Shown here piece after piece: positions 1-11,005 of a stretch of 64,000 bases of DNA (positions are counted from its first letter, which is position 1; every line of letters begins with the position of its first letter). Origin of the DNA: Eimeria necatrix (lineage: Eukaryota > Apicomplexa > Conoidasida > Eucoccidiorida > Eimeriidae); contig NW_013651666.1 in the NCBI RefSeq assembly GCF_000499385.1, positions 17,501-81,500 on the forward strand. Direction: 5' to 3'. The notes below the pieces were generated by a model that worked only from the letters and a program-made list of their open reading frames with translations, ran no database searches and was not told where the DNA came from. The position numbers and the translations under genes were made by a program.

Positions 1-68
1 CTACGTACTGCGAATGCAGCGGGGGCAGCAACGCCGCCTGCTGCAGCAAAAGGGCCGTCCTCGCCCAA

Positions 69-104
<36 letters not shown>

Positions 105-471
105 AGTAGGAGAGGGATATGCAGCAGGGGAAAAGGGGTCCCCAAGGGATAAAACCTGTTGGGGGCTGCTGCTGCTGCTGCTGCTGTCAGCTGCAGTACT
201 AGCTGTGTTTAGCCGCGACAGAGAATCGCCTCTGTGTGTGCAGTAGCAGCAGCAGCTTCGTCTGCTGCTGCTGCTGCTGCTGCTGCGGCTGCTTCTGTCC
301 GCTGCAGCACTGCCGTAGCAGTAGCCGCTGCTGCAGCGGGGGGACCCCACAGCCACATTGTCTGCATGCATGCAGCATGTGCTGCAGTCGTCCTCTTTGC
401 TGCTGCTCCTGCTGCTGCGGTGACAGTCGGCAGCAGCGGCAGCTACTGACTCTGCTTCAGGCATTGTGCTG

Positions 472-502
<31 letters not shown>

Positions 503-3250
503 GCTGCAGCAGCTGTGCGCTGCCCCTAAGATACGGGGCGGCTCGGAAGACCCTTCTGCGCAAAGCGGCCGCACTGCTGCAGCTGCCAGTGGAGCTGCAG
601 CAGCAGCAAGCGCAGCCGCAGTTGCTGCAGCAGCAACTGGAGCTGCGGGGAGCTTGCTGCTGCTCTGCAGCAGCAGCAACAAGCCCTATTTGGGGAGCAG
701 CAGCAGAAACTAATGAGGCCCTCCAGTTTAGCTGCAAGACACCACAGCGCGTTGGAGTGTACCTGCAGCTGGCGCTCTGCGGGTTGGGGGGTGTCCTCGT
801 TGCTGGTGTGTTGCTGCTGCTGCTGCAGTGATGCAGCAGCAGCAGCAGCAGCCGCAGGGATTAGGGGTTAAAGAGAAGCGTTTGTTGATGGGCAGGCATT
901 GTGTTTGCTGCTGCAGCAAGTGTGGCCTCTTAGGTGTATGGACACCTGAATGCTCAGTGCAGACCTGGTCGTGAGCAGCAGCAGCAGCAGCAGCAAGAGC
1001 AGCAGGCGCAGCAAGAGCAGCGCCAGCAACAGCACAAGGGGTTGGGTTTCATGTGCTAATTATTTTGGCAGCATTATAAAGGAGAGGAGACCTTGAAGAG
1101 ACTCGGAGGGGTTTGCTGCTGCTGCTGCTGCTGCAGCAAAACCCGGCCTCAGCGGCACGTCGTGCAACTGGAGGCACCGCTGTTGCTGCGGCAGCGGCTG
1201 CTGCTGCTGCTGCTGCTGCAGTAACACCAGCCCATTTCTGAAGATGTTTTGGTCTTCTCTTTTTAAAATTAAGGATACATTGCAGAGAAAATGAGAATCC
1301 CGCGAACTCAGGGCGAAAACGCCCATGATCGGCTTAATCGGTCCGCCGTGGGTTTTGTACACCCCAGGCGTTCGGGGGCGCTGCCTTCGTTCTGCCCCCC
1401 AAACTCTTCAGATATTGCTCTTTTTTTTGGAGTTTTATAATTGCTTTATCAAATAGTGAATGGTATTCAGAGAAAACGCAAAGAAGAGCGGCTAATAGCG
1501 GTAGAGCTGGCGCGCACACCGCTGCACGCTTGCCCGCGAATCTGCAGCGGCAATTCGGGCAGCAGTTTCTGCTGCTGCCGCCGCTCATTCTTCCAGCACT
1601 TTTCGTGAGTTTTGCCAATTCTTTTTATCAATTGCCATTTTTAAGCGCTGTGTGGGCCTTTTTGGCTCTATTTCAAGCTTATTTCAGCCCGGGCTGCGCG
1701 GCAGGCGTGCACGACACCACCGCGCCCCGCACCGCCGCCCGTGCCCCGCCGTGCATTCGGAGCATTCCAGGGCTTCTCGCGCAGGTGAACAATTTTAATT
1801 CTTTTTAAATTAACACTCTTAATATTTCTGCAGCATTTAAAAGCCGAGGGCGAAGAGAAGCCGCTGCGCAGCCCCCGCGCTGGGGGGCGCTGCGGTGTCT
1901 CGCAGCAACCAACCCTGTCTGGCAGCTCCAAACTTGAACTCGCACGTTTTAAAGTCAATTCCAAGTTATTAAATTAATTAATTAATCTTTTAAAAGCTGC
2001 TAATTAGCCACAAATGGCAGAAGTGGCGGCCCGCTGCTGCGCGGCGCAGCAGCCAGCGCCCGCGCGGGAAGGCGCAGCGAGTCACGCGAGCCCACGCGGC
2101 CGTTCCGGCGAAAGGAACTTAAAACTTTCAAATATTTAATTCTTTTTAAAACAAATAAAAGCTGCTGCACTCCGCAGGCCTTTATGGCCAACTGAGGGGC
2201 CCCTTTGGGGCCCCTGGGAGGGCCAAGAGCCCCCGCCCAGTATAAGCCTCCCAGTGAATTGCCTGCATCTCTCAGCAAAGCATTTGGCCCGCTGGCTGCA
2301 GCACTGTAGCCTCTTGCTTCCTCTTCCAATGCTGCTGCTGCTGCTGCTGCTGCTGCAGCAGCTGCTGCTGCTGGCTCAGCCATCGGCTGGCTCCTCTGGC
2401 TGTGGCTGCGGTTGCGGCATTTGCGGCCAAATAAAAAGCAGTTTAAAGGCCTGCTGCTTTGCTGCTGCTGGCAGCAGCAGCAGCAAGAATCATTCTTAAG
2501 AGGAATGCTGGCTTTTTCTGAGTCGTTTTGAAGCAATTTAGACATATAATAACAATAAAAATAAAAATGACAATAAAAAGCAACTCTAATGTACTTATAA
2601 TAGAGTACAAACTAAAAGTATTTATAAAAAACAAATTCTTTTCATGAAGAGCAGCAGCCAAGTTACCCTGTCGATACACCCTGCTCTCCCTGGCTGCCAC
2701 GGCCCCTGGGACAGCAGCAAGAAATTTTTGCAAAAGAGATTTCTTTTTTTTCTTTGAGTCTTCACTAATACCTAATTTATTGTCTTAAGGGTATTTGTGT
2801 CATAAACTACTTCAAAAACGGCGCAGAGCAGGCCCAGAAAGGCCTAGCCGGCTGCTGCTGCTGCTGCCGCTGCCGCTGCTGCTGCTGCTGCTCGCCCGAC
2901 CAGCTGCTGCTGCTGCAGCGCACCTGCAGAGGCCCCAGGAGCGCGGCAGCTGCGTGCTGCAGTAGGCTGCTGCTGCATTAGGCTGCTGCTGCAGTAGGCT
3001 GCTGCTGCAGTAGGCTGCTGCTGCAGTAGGCTGCTGCTGCTGCCACAGGGCCCCCGAGGGCCACAGGGCTCTCCAGAGGAGCAGCAACCTCCCTGCCACT
3101 GCCTGCACAGTTTTGCTGGCAGCTGCAATGCTGCTGCTGTCTTTGCTGCTGCAGGCTGGCAGCAAGAAGGGGCCCTCTTTTAGGCGCTGCTGCGTCTTTG
3201 GGGGCCCCCTGAGTGTACCCTGGGCCCCGCCTTTGTCTTGGGTTGAAAGT
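1..3250. repeat. CTG/CAG triplet-rich segment, no resolved gene
   Basis: Dense short CTG runs on the plus strand, for example (CTG)11 at 71-103, interspersed with AT-rich islands near 1,420-1,480, 1,950-2,000 and 2,530-2,640. Long open frames here are low-complexity Ala, Ser, Gln, Cys or Leu translations of the triplets. A few non-repeat stretches on the minus strand, around 2,170-2,290 and 2,650-2,720, could be exons, but I could not join them with consistent phases, so no gene is called. The segment is probably intronic or intergenic sequence of the repeat-rich chromosome type. Confidence 0.8.
2963..3042. repeat. Five-copy 16-bp tandem repeat
   Basis: The unit TAGGCTGCTGCTGCAG is repeated five times head to tail, with one copy ending CAT instead of CAG. 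It is a CTG run interrupted by TAG once per unit. Sixteen is not a multiple of three, so each copy shifts the frame, which argues against coding use. Confidence 0.9.
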
Positions 3251-3607
3251 TCGATCAAATATTCAATTGAAGTCAATTGAGGAAATAATTTGGGATTTCC
3301 GAGTCTACTGGCGCTGCATGCGCTGCGCAGCCACAGCGGGGCAGCAGCAAAACCCGAAAATCTTTTTGAAAAACTTTTTCCACTTTTTTCTGGCGCAGCA
3401 AATGCGGCGCATTGCAGTGTACGTACACCTCGCGGAAACGCCCGGACACCCCAGAAAGCGGAGTGTCTGTACACCTCAGCCGCCCCACACTCCGTGAACA
3501 GAAATAAACAAAATGAATTAAAGAAGCAAAAGCACAAAGTTCCCTTTTTCATTTAAATCACCTCAAAAGAAGCCTAAGGCCAAAGGCATGCAGGGGCTGC
3601 ATGCAGC

Positions 3608-4170
3608 TCAAAGGCTGATTCTGTGGGGCTTCAGCTTGCCCTGCAGAAGCAGCAAACGGCCCGAGGGGCTTTTTTGGGGCTTTTCTTCGAAGTCTTCTTG
3701 CATGCAAGTTTCTGGGGCTTTGGGCTTTCCTGATTCTCCGTCTTCGTCTCCAGAACTTTCTTTTTCGAGGCCCCCCGAGGCCCCCCAAGGCAGCGGCTTT
3801 CCTGGGAAGGTGAAGGCGTCGCTGTCGACCACCTGCAGCAGCAGCAGCAGCAGCAGCAGCAGCCAGCGCATGCAGAGGCCAGCTCAAGGCGCCGCGCTGC
3901 CGCCCCGGGGGGAGGCGCCCGGGTGTATGTACACTGCAGCGGGAGGCAGCGGCCCGCAGCAAAGGCGACAGAGGTAAGAAGCAGCAGGAGAAAGAGCAGC
4001 AGCAGCAGCAAGGAAGCTTCTGAAGCAAATAATACTAAAAACAACACAAGTGAAAATCCTAAGACAGACATCCTTAGCCTCCAGGGGCCCTCCAAACTCC
4101 TCCCCGTATTGCCGCTTTGCCCACAAAGGACGGTACAGAGCCATCAGCCGCGGGAACAGCTCCCTGCAGC

Positions 4171-4214
<44 letters not shown>

Positions 4215-5146
4215 GCGGGCGCTGCAAATCACGGCCGCAGCGCCAGCCACCGGCATGCAGGGGCTTTTCTGGCTGTGGAAGACAAGTGCAAAAATGGAAA
4301 AGAGAAATCCAAAAGAGAAATAAGAAGGAGAAATGCAAAAGATAAATGCGAAAGAGAAATACCAAGAGAAACAAAAAAAGAAAAGTAAAAAAGAGAAATG
4401 CGAAAGAGAAATAACAAAGAAATGCAAAGGATAAATGCAAACATAAATGCGGAGAAGAAATAAAAAGAGAAATGCAAAAGAGATATGCAAAAGAGAAATG
4501 CAAAGCGGAAATGCAAAAGAGAAGTGCAGAAGATAAATGCATAGGAGAAATGCGAAAGAGAAATGCGAAAGAGAAATAAAACAGAAATAAAAAAAGAAAA
4601 AAAGAAAAAAAAGAAAAAATAAAATAAACTTGCACTTACCTCCGTGGCCTTAGTGCGTACTCAATGTCTTGGGTGGCGGCGATCTCAGTGTTGAAGTCTG
4701 TGAACTTTCCTTCTCGGTGGTTTTCTGTCATTAAATAATGATAAAGTTCTTCGTGTTCCGCCACTGTGGCCTTGGGAGAAAGGTAGCTGCAGCAGCAGCA
4801 GCAGCAGCAAAACAAGCAGCAAACCCGGAGCTGCGAAACCAGCAGCAGCAGCAGCTGCTGCTGCTGCTGCTGCAGCTGCTGCTGCAGCTTCAGGTGCAGC
4901 TGCTGCTGCAGTTTCAGGTGCTAATCATGGGGAGGTTGCTCCACAACCAGCTGCTGCTGCTACACGCGCAGCTGCTGGTGCAGTTGCTGCAGCAGCATCT
5001 GCTGATGCAGCTGCAGCAGCAGCTGCAGCAGCAGGTCCGCGGAAAAGTGTGCCTGCAGTTGTGTGAAGCTGCTTGTTAGGGGCCCCTATTTGGGTGGAGA
5101 GTACATTAATTAACAACTGCATTATTGCTGCTGCAGCTCCCGAAAG

Positions 5147-5182
<36 letters not shown>

Positions 5183-5637
5183 TCACCAGCAGTTGTACGG
5201 GCTCAAACTGTACAGAGCCAGATTGACACAAATTGTTTTTCCCTCTGCATTTGGGGGATTTACTTCTCCCCTGACGAGGTGGTCTGCTGTTTCTTGCATT
5301 TCCAAACCTTTGGTAATATCTTCCCCCATTGCGAGGCGTGCTGCAGTTTCTGGAGTTGCTGCTGCTGCTGCTGCTGCAGCAGACTCGTGGGTTGCCCCCT
5401 CCACCACCGCCCGTACGTACACGGGGTGCTTCCGTATGTCGGCCCTGCAGCAAAGGCCAAGAGCAGCAGCAGCAACTTCCACATTATTTAGTTTGTGCAT
5501 GCAATTGCAAAACAAACAATTAATAAAATGGCAAATGGACTGGCTGAGAAGCATAAAAGAAGGCAGCAGATAAGGCCGCCGGGTATAGCTACAGGCTGAA
5601 GCCGCTCCACCGAGCAGAATCTGCATCTGCAGCACGG

Positions 5638-5675
<38 letters not shown>

Positions 5676-6407
5676 AGGCGGCTCAGTGTCCGACAGACCA
5701 GTGGGCCTTGATGATCTCTTTAGTCCTTCTCATGAGCTCAGAATCCTTTTCTTTGTCCTTTTTTGTCCCCTGAGTTTTCCGTCTTTTGCTTGTTTTCTCA
5801 TTTTTCGGAACTTCTTCTTTTGACCACTCCACTGCTTTTCTGTACTCCGCAATGGCATCTGCGGAGCAGCAAAGTCAGAAGTTCGGAAGCAAAAAGGCAT
5901 TTAAGAAAGCAAAAAGGGCATTTAAACTCCGCCAGCAGCAGAAAACAGGCACTCAAGGCATCAGCGCGGGCTAGCTAGCTAGCTGGCCACATGGATAGCT
6001 AGCTAGCTAGCCACTAGCCACACGGCTACCTAGCTAGCTAGCCAGTTTAAATTTGAAAGCGAGACACATTCGGGCTTTCTTGGCCGGGCAGCAGCAAACG
6101 AAGAGGCCCTTGGGCGAGGAAAAAGAGAAAAAGAATGAGAAAAAGTGGCGAAAAAAGACAGAGTGAAAAGCAAAATAGTTTCGAAGCAAGTGCGCGACAA
6201 AAGAAAGAAAACAAAAAAACAGGAATCCCAAAAAAAGAGAAAAAAGCAAAAGAAAAAACTCCAAAAGACAAAAAAAGACCCACCGGCGTGTCGCGTCCAG
6301 GCGGGCTCAAGCACATAGCCTCCCCACATGCCTGCAGCAGCTAATTCCACTTCTAACGGAATTTCGGGGGGCCCCGGGGAGGGGTCGCGGTGGTACGGGG
6401 GCATTTC
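3608..6407 (-). CDS. Unrecognised six-exon protein, about 303 aa
   Basis: Six minus-strand exons join with matching phases: 6407-6284, 5858-5699, 5444-5264, 4770-4640, 4163-4070 and 3832-3608 (stop). Donors include GTGGGT, GTCTGT, GTAAAT, GTAAGT and GTCTGT, and every acceptor is NAG. The first in-frame ATG is at 6404, but an upstream exon is possible: a non-repetitive frame at about 6486-6570 contains VAFGEFRDSYLAL. The protein is charged, with a Lys-rich stretch in exon 2, a poly-Ala run in exon 3 (sense GCA triplets) and an acidic Ser/Gly-rich tail. Recognisable non-repeat blocks are LYRPLWAKRQYGEEF in exon 5 and EELYHYLM in exon 4. I do not recognise the family. A mitochondrial or other coccidian-specific subunit would fit its basic, Trp- and Tyr-containing make-up, but that is a guess. 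Introns are filled with CTG runs on the sense strand. Confidence 0.62.
4172..4213. repeat. (CAG)14 tract, sense CTG at an intron 3' end
   Basis: Fourteen uninterrupted CAG units on the plus strand. On the sense (minus) strand of the surrounding gene this is (CTG)14. It lies only a few bases before the CAG acceptor of the exon starting at 4163. Confidence 0.9.
4310..4625. repeat. Purine-only degenerate repeat of AGAAATGCNAAAG type
   Basis: About 315 bases almost devoid of plus-strand pyrimidines apart from the TGC of each unit, built from imperfect copies of a 10-14 base unit such as GAAATGCGAAAGA. It lies in the intron between the exons ending at 4640 and starting at 4163. Long Phe/Leu/Ser open frames on the other strand are by-products of this composition. 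Confidence 0.85.
5968..6048. repeat. GCTA palindromic tetranucleotide clusters
   Basis: Three runs of GCTAGCTAGCTA separated by short spacers containing CCACATGG or CCACACGG. Each run is self-complementary. The cluster sits in an intron of the six-exon minus-strand gene. Confidence 0.85.
6115..6280. repeat. Purine-rich tract
   Basis: Plus strand nearly all A and G (GAAAAAG-type words) directly next to the donor of the exon ending at 6284. On the sense strand it is a long pyrimidine tract inside the intron. No coding signal. Confidence 0.7.
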
Positions 6408-6617
6408 CTGGAGCAAAAAGGGAAAAAGAGGCAAACTTTTATGACCTTTAGAAGCAGTTAGGGGGGCCCTGTAGGGGGCCCTGTGTCAGTGAAGCTGCAG
6501 CGCGGTCTTGTGTGCACAGAGAGCCAAATAGCTGTCACGAAACTCGCCGAATGCCACTTGCTGCTGCTGCTGCTGCGCAGCAGCGGGGGCATTCAGGGGT
6601 GCAGCACAGGCCCCACA

Positions 6618-6712
6618 CGCATGCAACTGTGCATGCAAGTGCAAATGCGCATGCAAGTGTGCATGCAAGTGCAGACGCGCATGCCCATGCAAACGCGCAT
6701 GCGCAAGTAAAG
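6618..6712. repeat. Degenerate ATGCAAGTGC repeats
   Basis: About nine imperfect copies of a 10-base unit around GCATGCAAGTGC or GCATGCGC, alternating purine and pyrimidine for most of their length. It lies between the two reconstructed minus-strand genes. Confidence 0.75.
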
Positions 6713-7097
6713 GCATTTCGGGCCTTTGGAGTTGCATGCATTCGTAATCCCAAACGGCCCCGCCTACGAAGGGGTGTTTGTGTGCATGTCAGTGAACGCG
6801 TGCAAAGGCCCTTTGGCTCATTTTGCAAAACATGCAAAAAGCCCCGCAGCCCCACATTCTTTGCCAGCCCCAGCCTTGCCCGCGGGGGATTTGGGCTGCC
6901 TTTGAGGCTCTGTGTCTTTATCTTTCTTTTCCTTTTGTTTCTCATTTTCTCCTTTGCCGCCACACTTCAATTAAGTCGACTATGACATGCATAGTCTATT
7001 CAGTTCAAAGTTGAAGTGTTTCGGTTAAGGGTTCCAAATACAGACTTGCATTACTTTCATGTCAAAATACGAACACAGATATAAAAGTGAAATATAA

Positions 7098-7950
7098 TTA
7101 TACAAAGTCATGCATAATATATTTATTTAATGCGCAGTGACCCACCATAATGTCTGTCTGCTTGTGGGTCCAAGGCTTCGGCATCCCGGTAATGTCATCA
7201 TCAGGTAAGGTGTCTCTCCACCCTGAACATTTCAAGAAAACAAAACAAAAAGTAATTAAATCAGGAAGAAGACAAACTATGGCAAAAGGAAAAGATCCAG
7301 AAGCAGAGGCCAGAGGCGGCGGGGCGGGGGCCCCTCAAGAAAGCATACAGCAACAACAGCAACAGCCGCTGCAGCAGCAGCTGTAGCACCTGCTGCAGCG
7401 GATGCTGCTGTTGCTGCTGCTGCAGCAGCTGCTGCCTATATGGAAAGAAGTGTCTGCAGCGCCTGTGACAGAGGCGCCCAGACAGGGGGCAGCAGCAAAG
7501 GCAGCAGCAGCAGCAGCTAAGAAGCGACAGAGATGAAAGAGAAAACAAATAAACAACAGAGAGAGATAACTATAGAAACAGTCAGAGACAGGCAAAGGAG
7601 GCAAATGCTGCAGCAAAACGCACAACCCCCAATGCAGCGACACTAAGCAGCAGAAACCCGCTGCAAACAGCACCCCACAGCCTGCACACTGATGCAAACA
7701 AATGGAGAAGAGGCAGACCGAATGCAAGAGAAGAAAAGACAGAAATAAAAAGAAGATTTTCAGATTAGATGAGCAGCAGCAGAGGGAGGCAGCAGCGGAG
7801 ATGGTCGAAAAACCAAAACAAAACATCACCTGTTTCTGGCCAACACTCATGCAACGCATGCGGGCAGTCCCAGCTGCCCCAGAGCCTCGCATCGAGTTCT
7901 TCGTCAGTTTCCCCTGCAGTCACAGGCAGCCACAGGGCCCTTTGGAGCTG

Positions 7951-7984
<34 letters not shown>

Positions 7985-8069
7985 ACGGTCTTTGCCCCCA
8001 CAAGCAGCAGGGCTCAAAGACACGCTAGCCCGCATCCTCCCCACTACGCCGCCGCTGCCGCCGCGGAGC

Positions 8070-8105
<36 letters not shown>

Positions 8106-8130
8106 GCAGCACCTGCGCGCCTGCGCCGGC

Positions 8131-8161
<31 letters not shown>

Positions 8162-9686
8162 AAGGGCACACCGAAGTAGACGTCTTGGTTTCCGTCGGGG
8201 AGCCTGTCGAGGCGGAGGCCGTAGGGCTTGTCGAGGCTTTCTCGAAAGCCAACTCCGTGGGCCAAGTGCTGCGGCCATTTGACTGCGCACTGCCGGTCCA
8301 CAGCCAGCGGGTGCCACGGCAGGCTCGAGCCCTTCCCCCCGTAGTTCTCAGCGCCCCCGTCCAGCACTCCTGCACGCCCAACTAGCAGCAGCCACCCAGC
8401 CTCAGCAGCAGCAGCAGCACCAGCAGCTGCTGCTGCTGCTGCTGCACTAGCAGCAGCAGAAGCAGCTGCTGCTGCTGCTGCTAATGCAGCAGCAGCAGCG
8501 GGAGAGCGGGCGGCAGAACTGCCGCCCATGAAGAGCTGCAGGGGAGAACACGGAGGAGTTGCTGCTGCAGCTGCGAGGCTTCTGCAGCGCAGCTGCATGC
8601 ATGCATGCATGCAGCAGCCCGCGTCTACAACGCCTGTGTGGGCAGCACGTTTTGGCCATTTCGAGTCAATGAAATCTTTTTTCCTCTTTCTGGCGATGCA
8701 TGCGCTAGCTAAAGACTGGAAGCAGCAGCTAGCAGCAAAAGCTGCCTTCGACTCCCCCAAGAAAAAACCCAGAAGTGCAGTTTACAAGACAGGGAACAAA
8801 TCCAAGATTCACAGAACCCAGACATGTCCACACGCACAGCTGCATATGTGCCCACGTGTGCATGTATGCATGCGTGCATGCATGCGTGCATGCATGCATG
8901 CATGCGTGCATGCATGCACGCATGTAGTTTGCGTCGGTGTCAAATTAGCTTAGGAGAAGTGCGAGTTTATGACTCGGTAAAACAAACACAGAAATGGCCA
9001 GTATCTTCTCGTGGAAACATGCAAGACAGATATGTGCGCATAAAGCTGTTGATATGCATGCATACATGTGCAACCATATGCCCACAATATGTACAAACGG
9101 CCCCTGTAGCTGTAGCTGCCTGCCTGCATGCAGACACGCATGCGTTCATGCATGCATGCATCCAGTCCCCCATGCAGCAGTGCATGCATGCATGCATGCA
9201 TGCACGCATGCATGCATGCATGCGTCCACGCATGCATGCATGCTTGGAGAAAGGCATATGCCCAACAGACACACCTACGGGCTGTTCTGCAAAGGTCTTG
9301 GTGTCGATGAAACTCCAGTTTCCTTTAAGAAAGTGGAGCCAGTTGTTGTCAGTTCCCCTGCCGAATTGCTTGTAGAAAGGCACGTAGACATCCCACTGCA
9401 AAAAGAAGACACACAGGCGCGGGGCCCGCGGCTAGAGGCCCGGGGCCACGAGAAAGACAAATGCATGCACTGCACGTGCTGCATGCACTTGGGACACCCA
9501 GAAAAACGAGGCAGCAGCACCAGAGAAATAGCACAAAGGCAAAAGCTGCGAAAAGAAGAGAGACACGAAGCGGGGTTCCTGTGGCTGAGGCGGAAATAAA
9601 ATGAAAAGTGCAGCAAAGGCAAAATGGAACTAAGGCACTGGAAACAGAAAAGACACAAAGGCCTAGCGGCGCGCAGCAGCAGGTCT

Positions 9687-9726
<40 letters not shown>

Positions 9727-9876
9727 CAGCAGAGAGGGCCATGCAGGACACGGGAAAGACCCGAATGAAAGCAAAAGGCCCCAGAGAGAAAAGCCCACAG
9801 GCATGTTCTTAATGGGGTCTTCCATAAGCTCTTTCATGTGGGCCTCCAATGCAGAACCTGGCAAAATGGAATTCAT
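7098..9876 (-). CDS. Unrecognised six-exon protein, 217 aa
   Basis: Minus-strand exons with fully consistent phases: 9876-9799 (ATG), 9395-9279, 8685-8634, 8369-8172, 7913-7830 and 7222-7098 (stop). The joined frame is 654 nt. The protein is Trp-, Asp- and Pro-rich with no triplet-repeat residues: MNSILPGSALEAHMKELM at the start, a WDVYVPFYKQFGRG block in exon 2, LPWHPLAVDRQCAVKW in exon 4, LWGSWDCPHALHECWPET in exon 5, and a C-terminus ending HCALNKYIMHDFV. Cys/His-containing motifs in exons 4 and 5 could bind metal, but no known pattern is met. There is no clear signal peptide or membrane helix. Exon 3 is the weakest: its acceptor follows CAGAAAG and its donor reads GC rather than GT, but only this choice keeps the phase. 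The introns hold most of the sense-CTG runs and the TGCA repeats. The family is not recognised; the compact conserved-looking sequence argues for a real gene. Confidence 0.68.
8590..9245. repeat. TGCA-type palindromic repeats in three blocks
   Basis: Runs of TGCATGCATGCA occur at about 8,594-8,612, 8,856-8,928 and 9,120-9,243, mixed with variants GCGTGCATG and CACGCATG. They are alternating purine-pyrimidine and self-complementary. All lie in or beside introns 2 and 3 of the 217-residue protein gene. Confidence 0.9.
9687..9725. repeat. (CAG)13 tract, sense CTG in an intron
   Basis: Thirteen uninterrupted plus-strand CAG units inside intron 1 of the minus-strand gene at 7098-9876, so CTG on the sense strand. 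Confidence 0.9.
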
Positions 9877-9974
9877 TTGAAGACTCTGGAGGCCCCCGCG
9901 AGGCCCAAACTCAAACCCGCTGGGGCCTCTCCTTTGGGCCTGCCCTCCTGGAGAAAGCGCCGTCCAAAGGTGAC

Positions 9975-9975
<1 letters not shown>

Positions 9976-10020
<45 letters not shown>
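9976..10020. repeat. (CTG)15 tract
   Basis: Fifteen perfect CTG units, the longest pure run I found in the window. It lies about 100 bases upstream of the ATG at 9876, so it could be in a 5' leader or promoter, or an upstream exon not resolved here. Confidence 0.9.
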
Positions 10021-10021
<1 letters not shown>

Positions 10022-10320
10022 GGCCGTTGGGCCCCCGTTAGGGGATGGGGGGCCCCCCGGCGCTGGCGCTGCAGCGGCGCCGCCAGAAAACGGCTCTGGC
10101 GGCGCCGCTGGGGGCCCCCAGCAACAAAGGCAGTCAAAGCCAGCGGGGGGGCCCCCAAGTGTGGGGCCCCCTTTGTGCGGGGCCCCAGGTGACCTGCAGC
10201 AGCTGGAGCTAGTGCCCCCGCCTTGGCCTCCAGAGCTCTACCCCTTAGGCCGGGCCAGGGGCCCCGGGGGCCCCTCCAGAGGCGGCAGCTGCAGGGGGAG
10301 CATGAGAGAAGAAGAGCAGC

Positions 10321-10352
<32 letters not shown>

Positions 10353-10920
10353 GGGCAAGCCGCAGCTGCTGCAGCCCTCTAGGCCGGGTGTGCACCGCAT
10401 TCGCAGCGCACAGCCTGGGCATTTGGCCCCTCTTTCCCCAGAGGCCAGGCCAAGGCTGGTTAGGCCATTCCCTCTTAGCCGTAGAGCTGGGGGGTGGCGC
10501 TGCAGCCTAAGGCTTGGCAGAGGCGCGGCAACAGAAGCAGAAAAGTCCTAAATAAGACATCTGGAGCCCTTTTGAGAAAGGATCGCCGAAAAGGGTTTTA
10601 AGGTGTACTATTTCTTTCCTCCTTCTGCACTCTGCTGAGCCATTCAAAACGCCGAGAGCTGGGACTCACAATGCCGCAGTGTCTTCGACGCCATTCAGAA
10701 AGAAATTTAAGAAAAAAAGAATTCCACAGTTAAGAATTGTAGTCAGTGGCTAAGACGAAATACTTTCTAGGCAAGCAAAGGCCGCCTCATAAGGCATCTG
10801 CTATGGTCGCTAAGAAGGACCTCAGCGATTCCGCTGAGGCTACTGAAGACCGTTGAGGCAAAAATAGATCACCTTGAGTTTAAAAATGAGAAAGAATATA
10901 AATACCGTGGAAAAAAATGA
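10021..10920. other. GC-rich block, then gene-free sequence
   Basis: The left half is very GC-rich with GGGGCCCC-type words and a last poly-CAG run near 10,322-10,350. Triplets then stop abruptly. Nothing convincing is seen from about 10,500 to the first U6 gene. Confidence 0.5.
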
Positions 10921-10927
10921 AAAAAAA

Positions 10928-10973
10928 TTGGTTACACTTCTCGATTTGTGCGTGTCATCCTTGCGCAGGGGCC

Positions 10974-11005
<32 letters not shown>

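Noticed and set aside
1..3250. Many 60-240 codon open frames of poly-Ala, poly-Ser, poly-Leu, poly-Cys or poly-Gln
   Set aside because: They are six-frame translations of CTG/CAG runs, occur on both strands at once, and lack splice partners or non-repeat conserved parts.
4074..4635. Phe/Leu/Ser-rich minus-strand open frames resembling a membrane protein
   Set aside because: They are translations of the purine-only tract, and the region lies in an intron of a better-supported gene.
8590..9245. CRISPR-like array
   Set aside because: The repeats are continuous tetranucleotide runs without spacers of constant length, and the DNA is nuclear eukaryotic.
8709..9375. Cys-His-Met-Ala repeat proteins (MHACMHACMH type)
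   Set aside because: Pure translations of TGCATGCA repeats that exist in several frames and on both strands.
10590..10610. Telomere-like AGGGTTTT
   Set aside because: A single occurrence with no tandem array.
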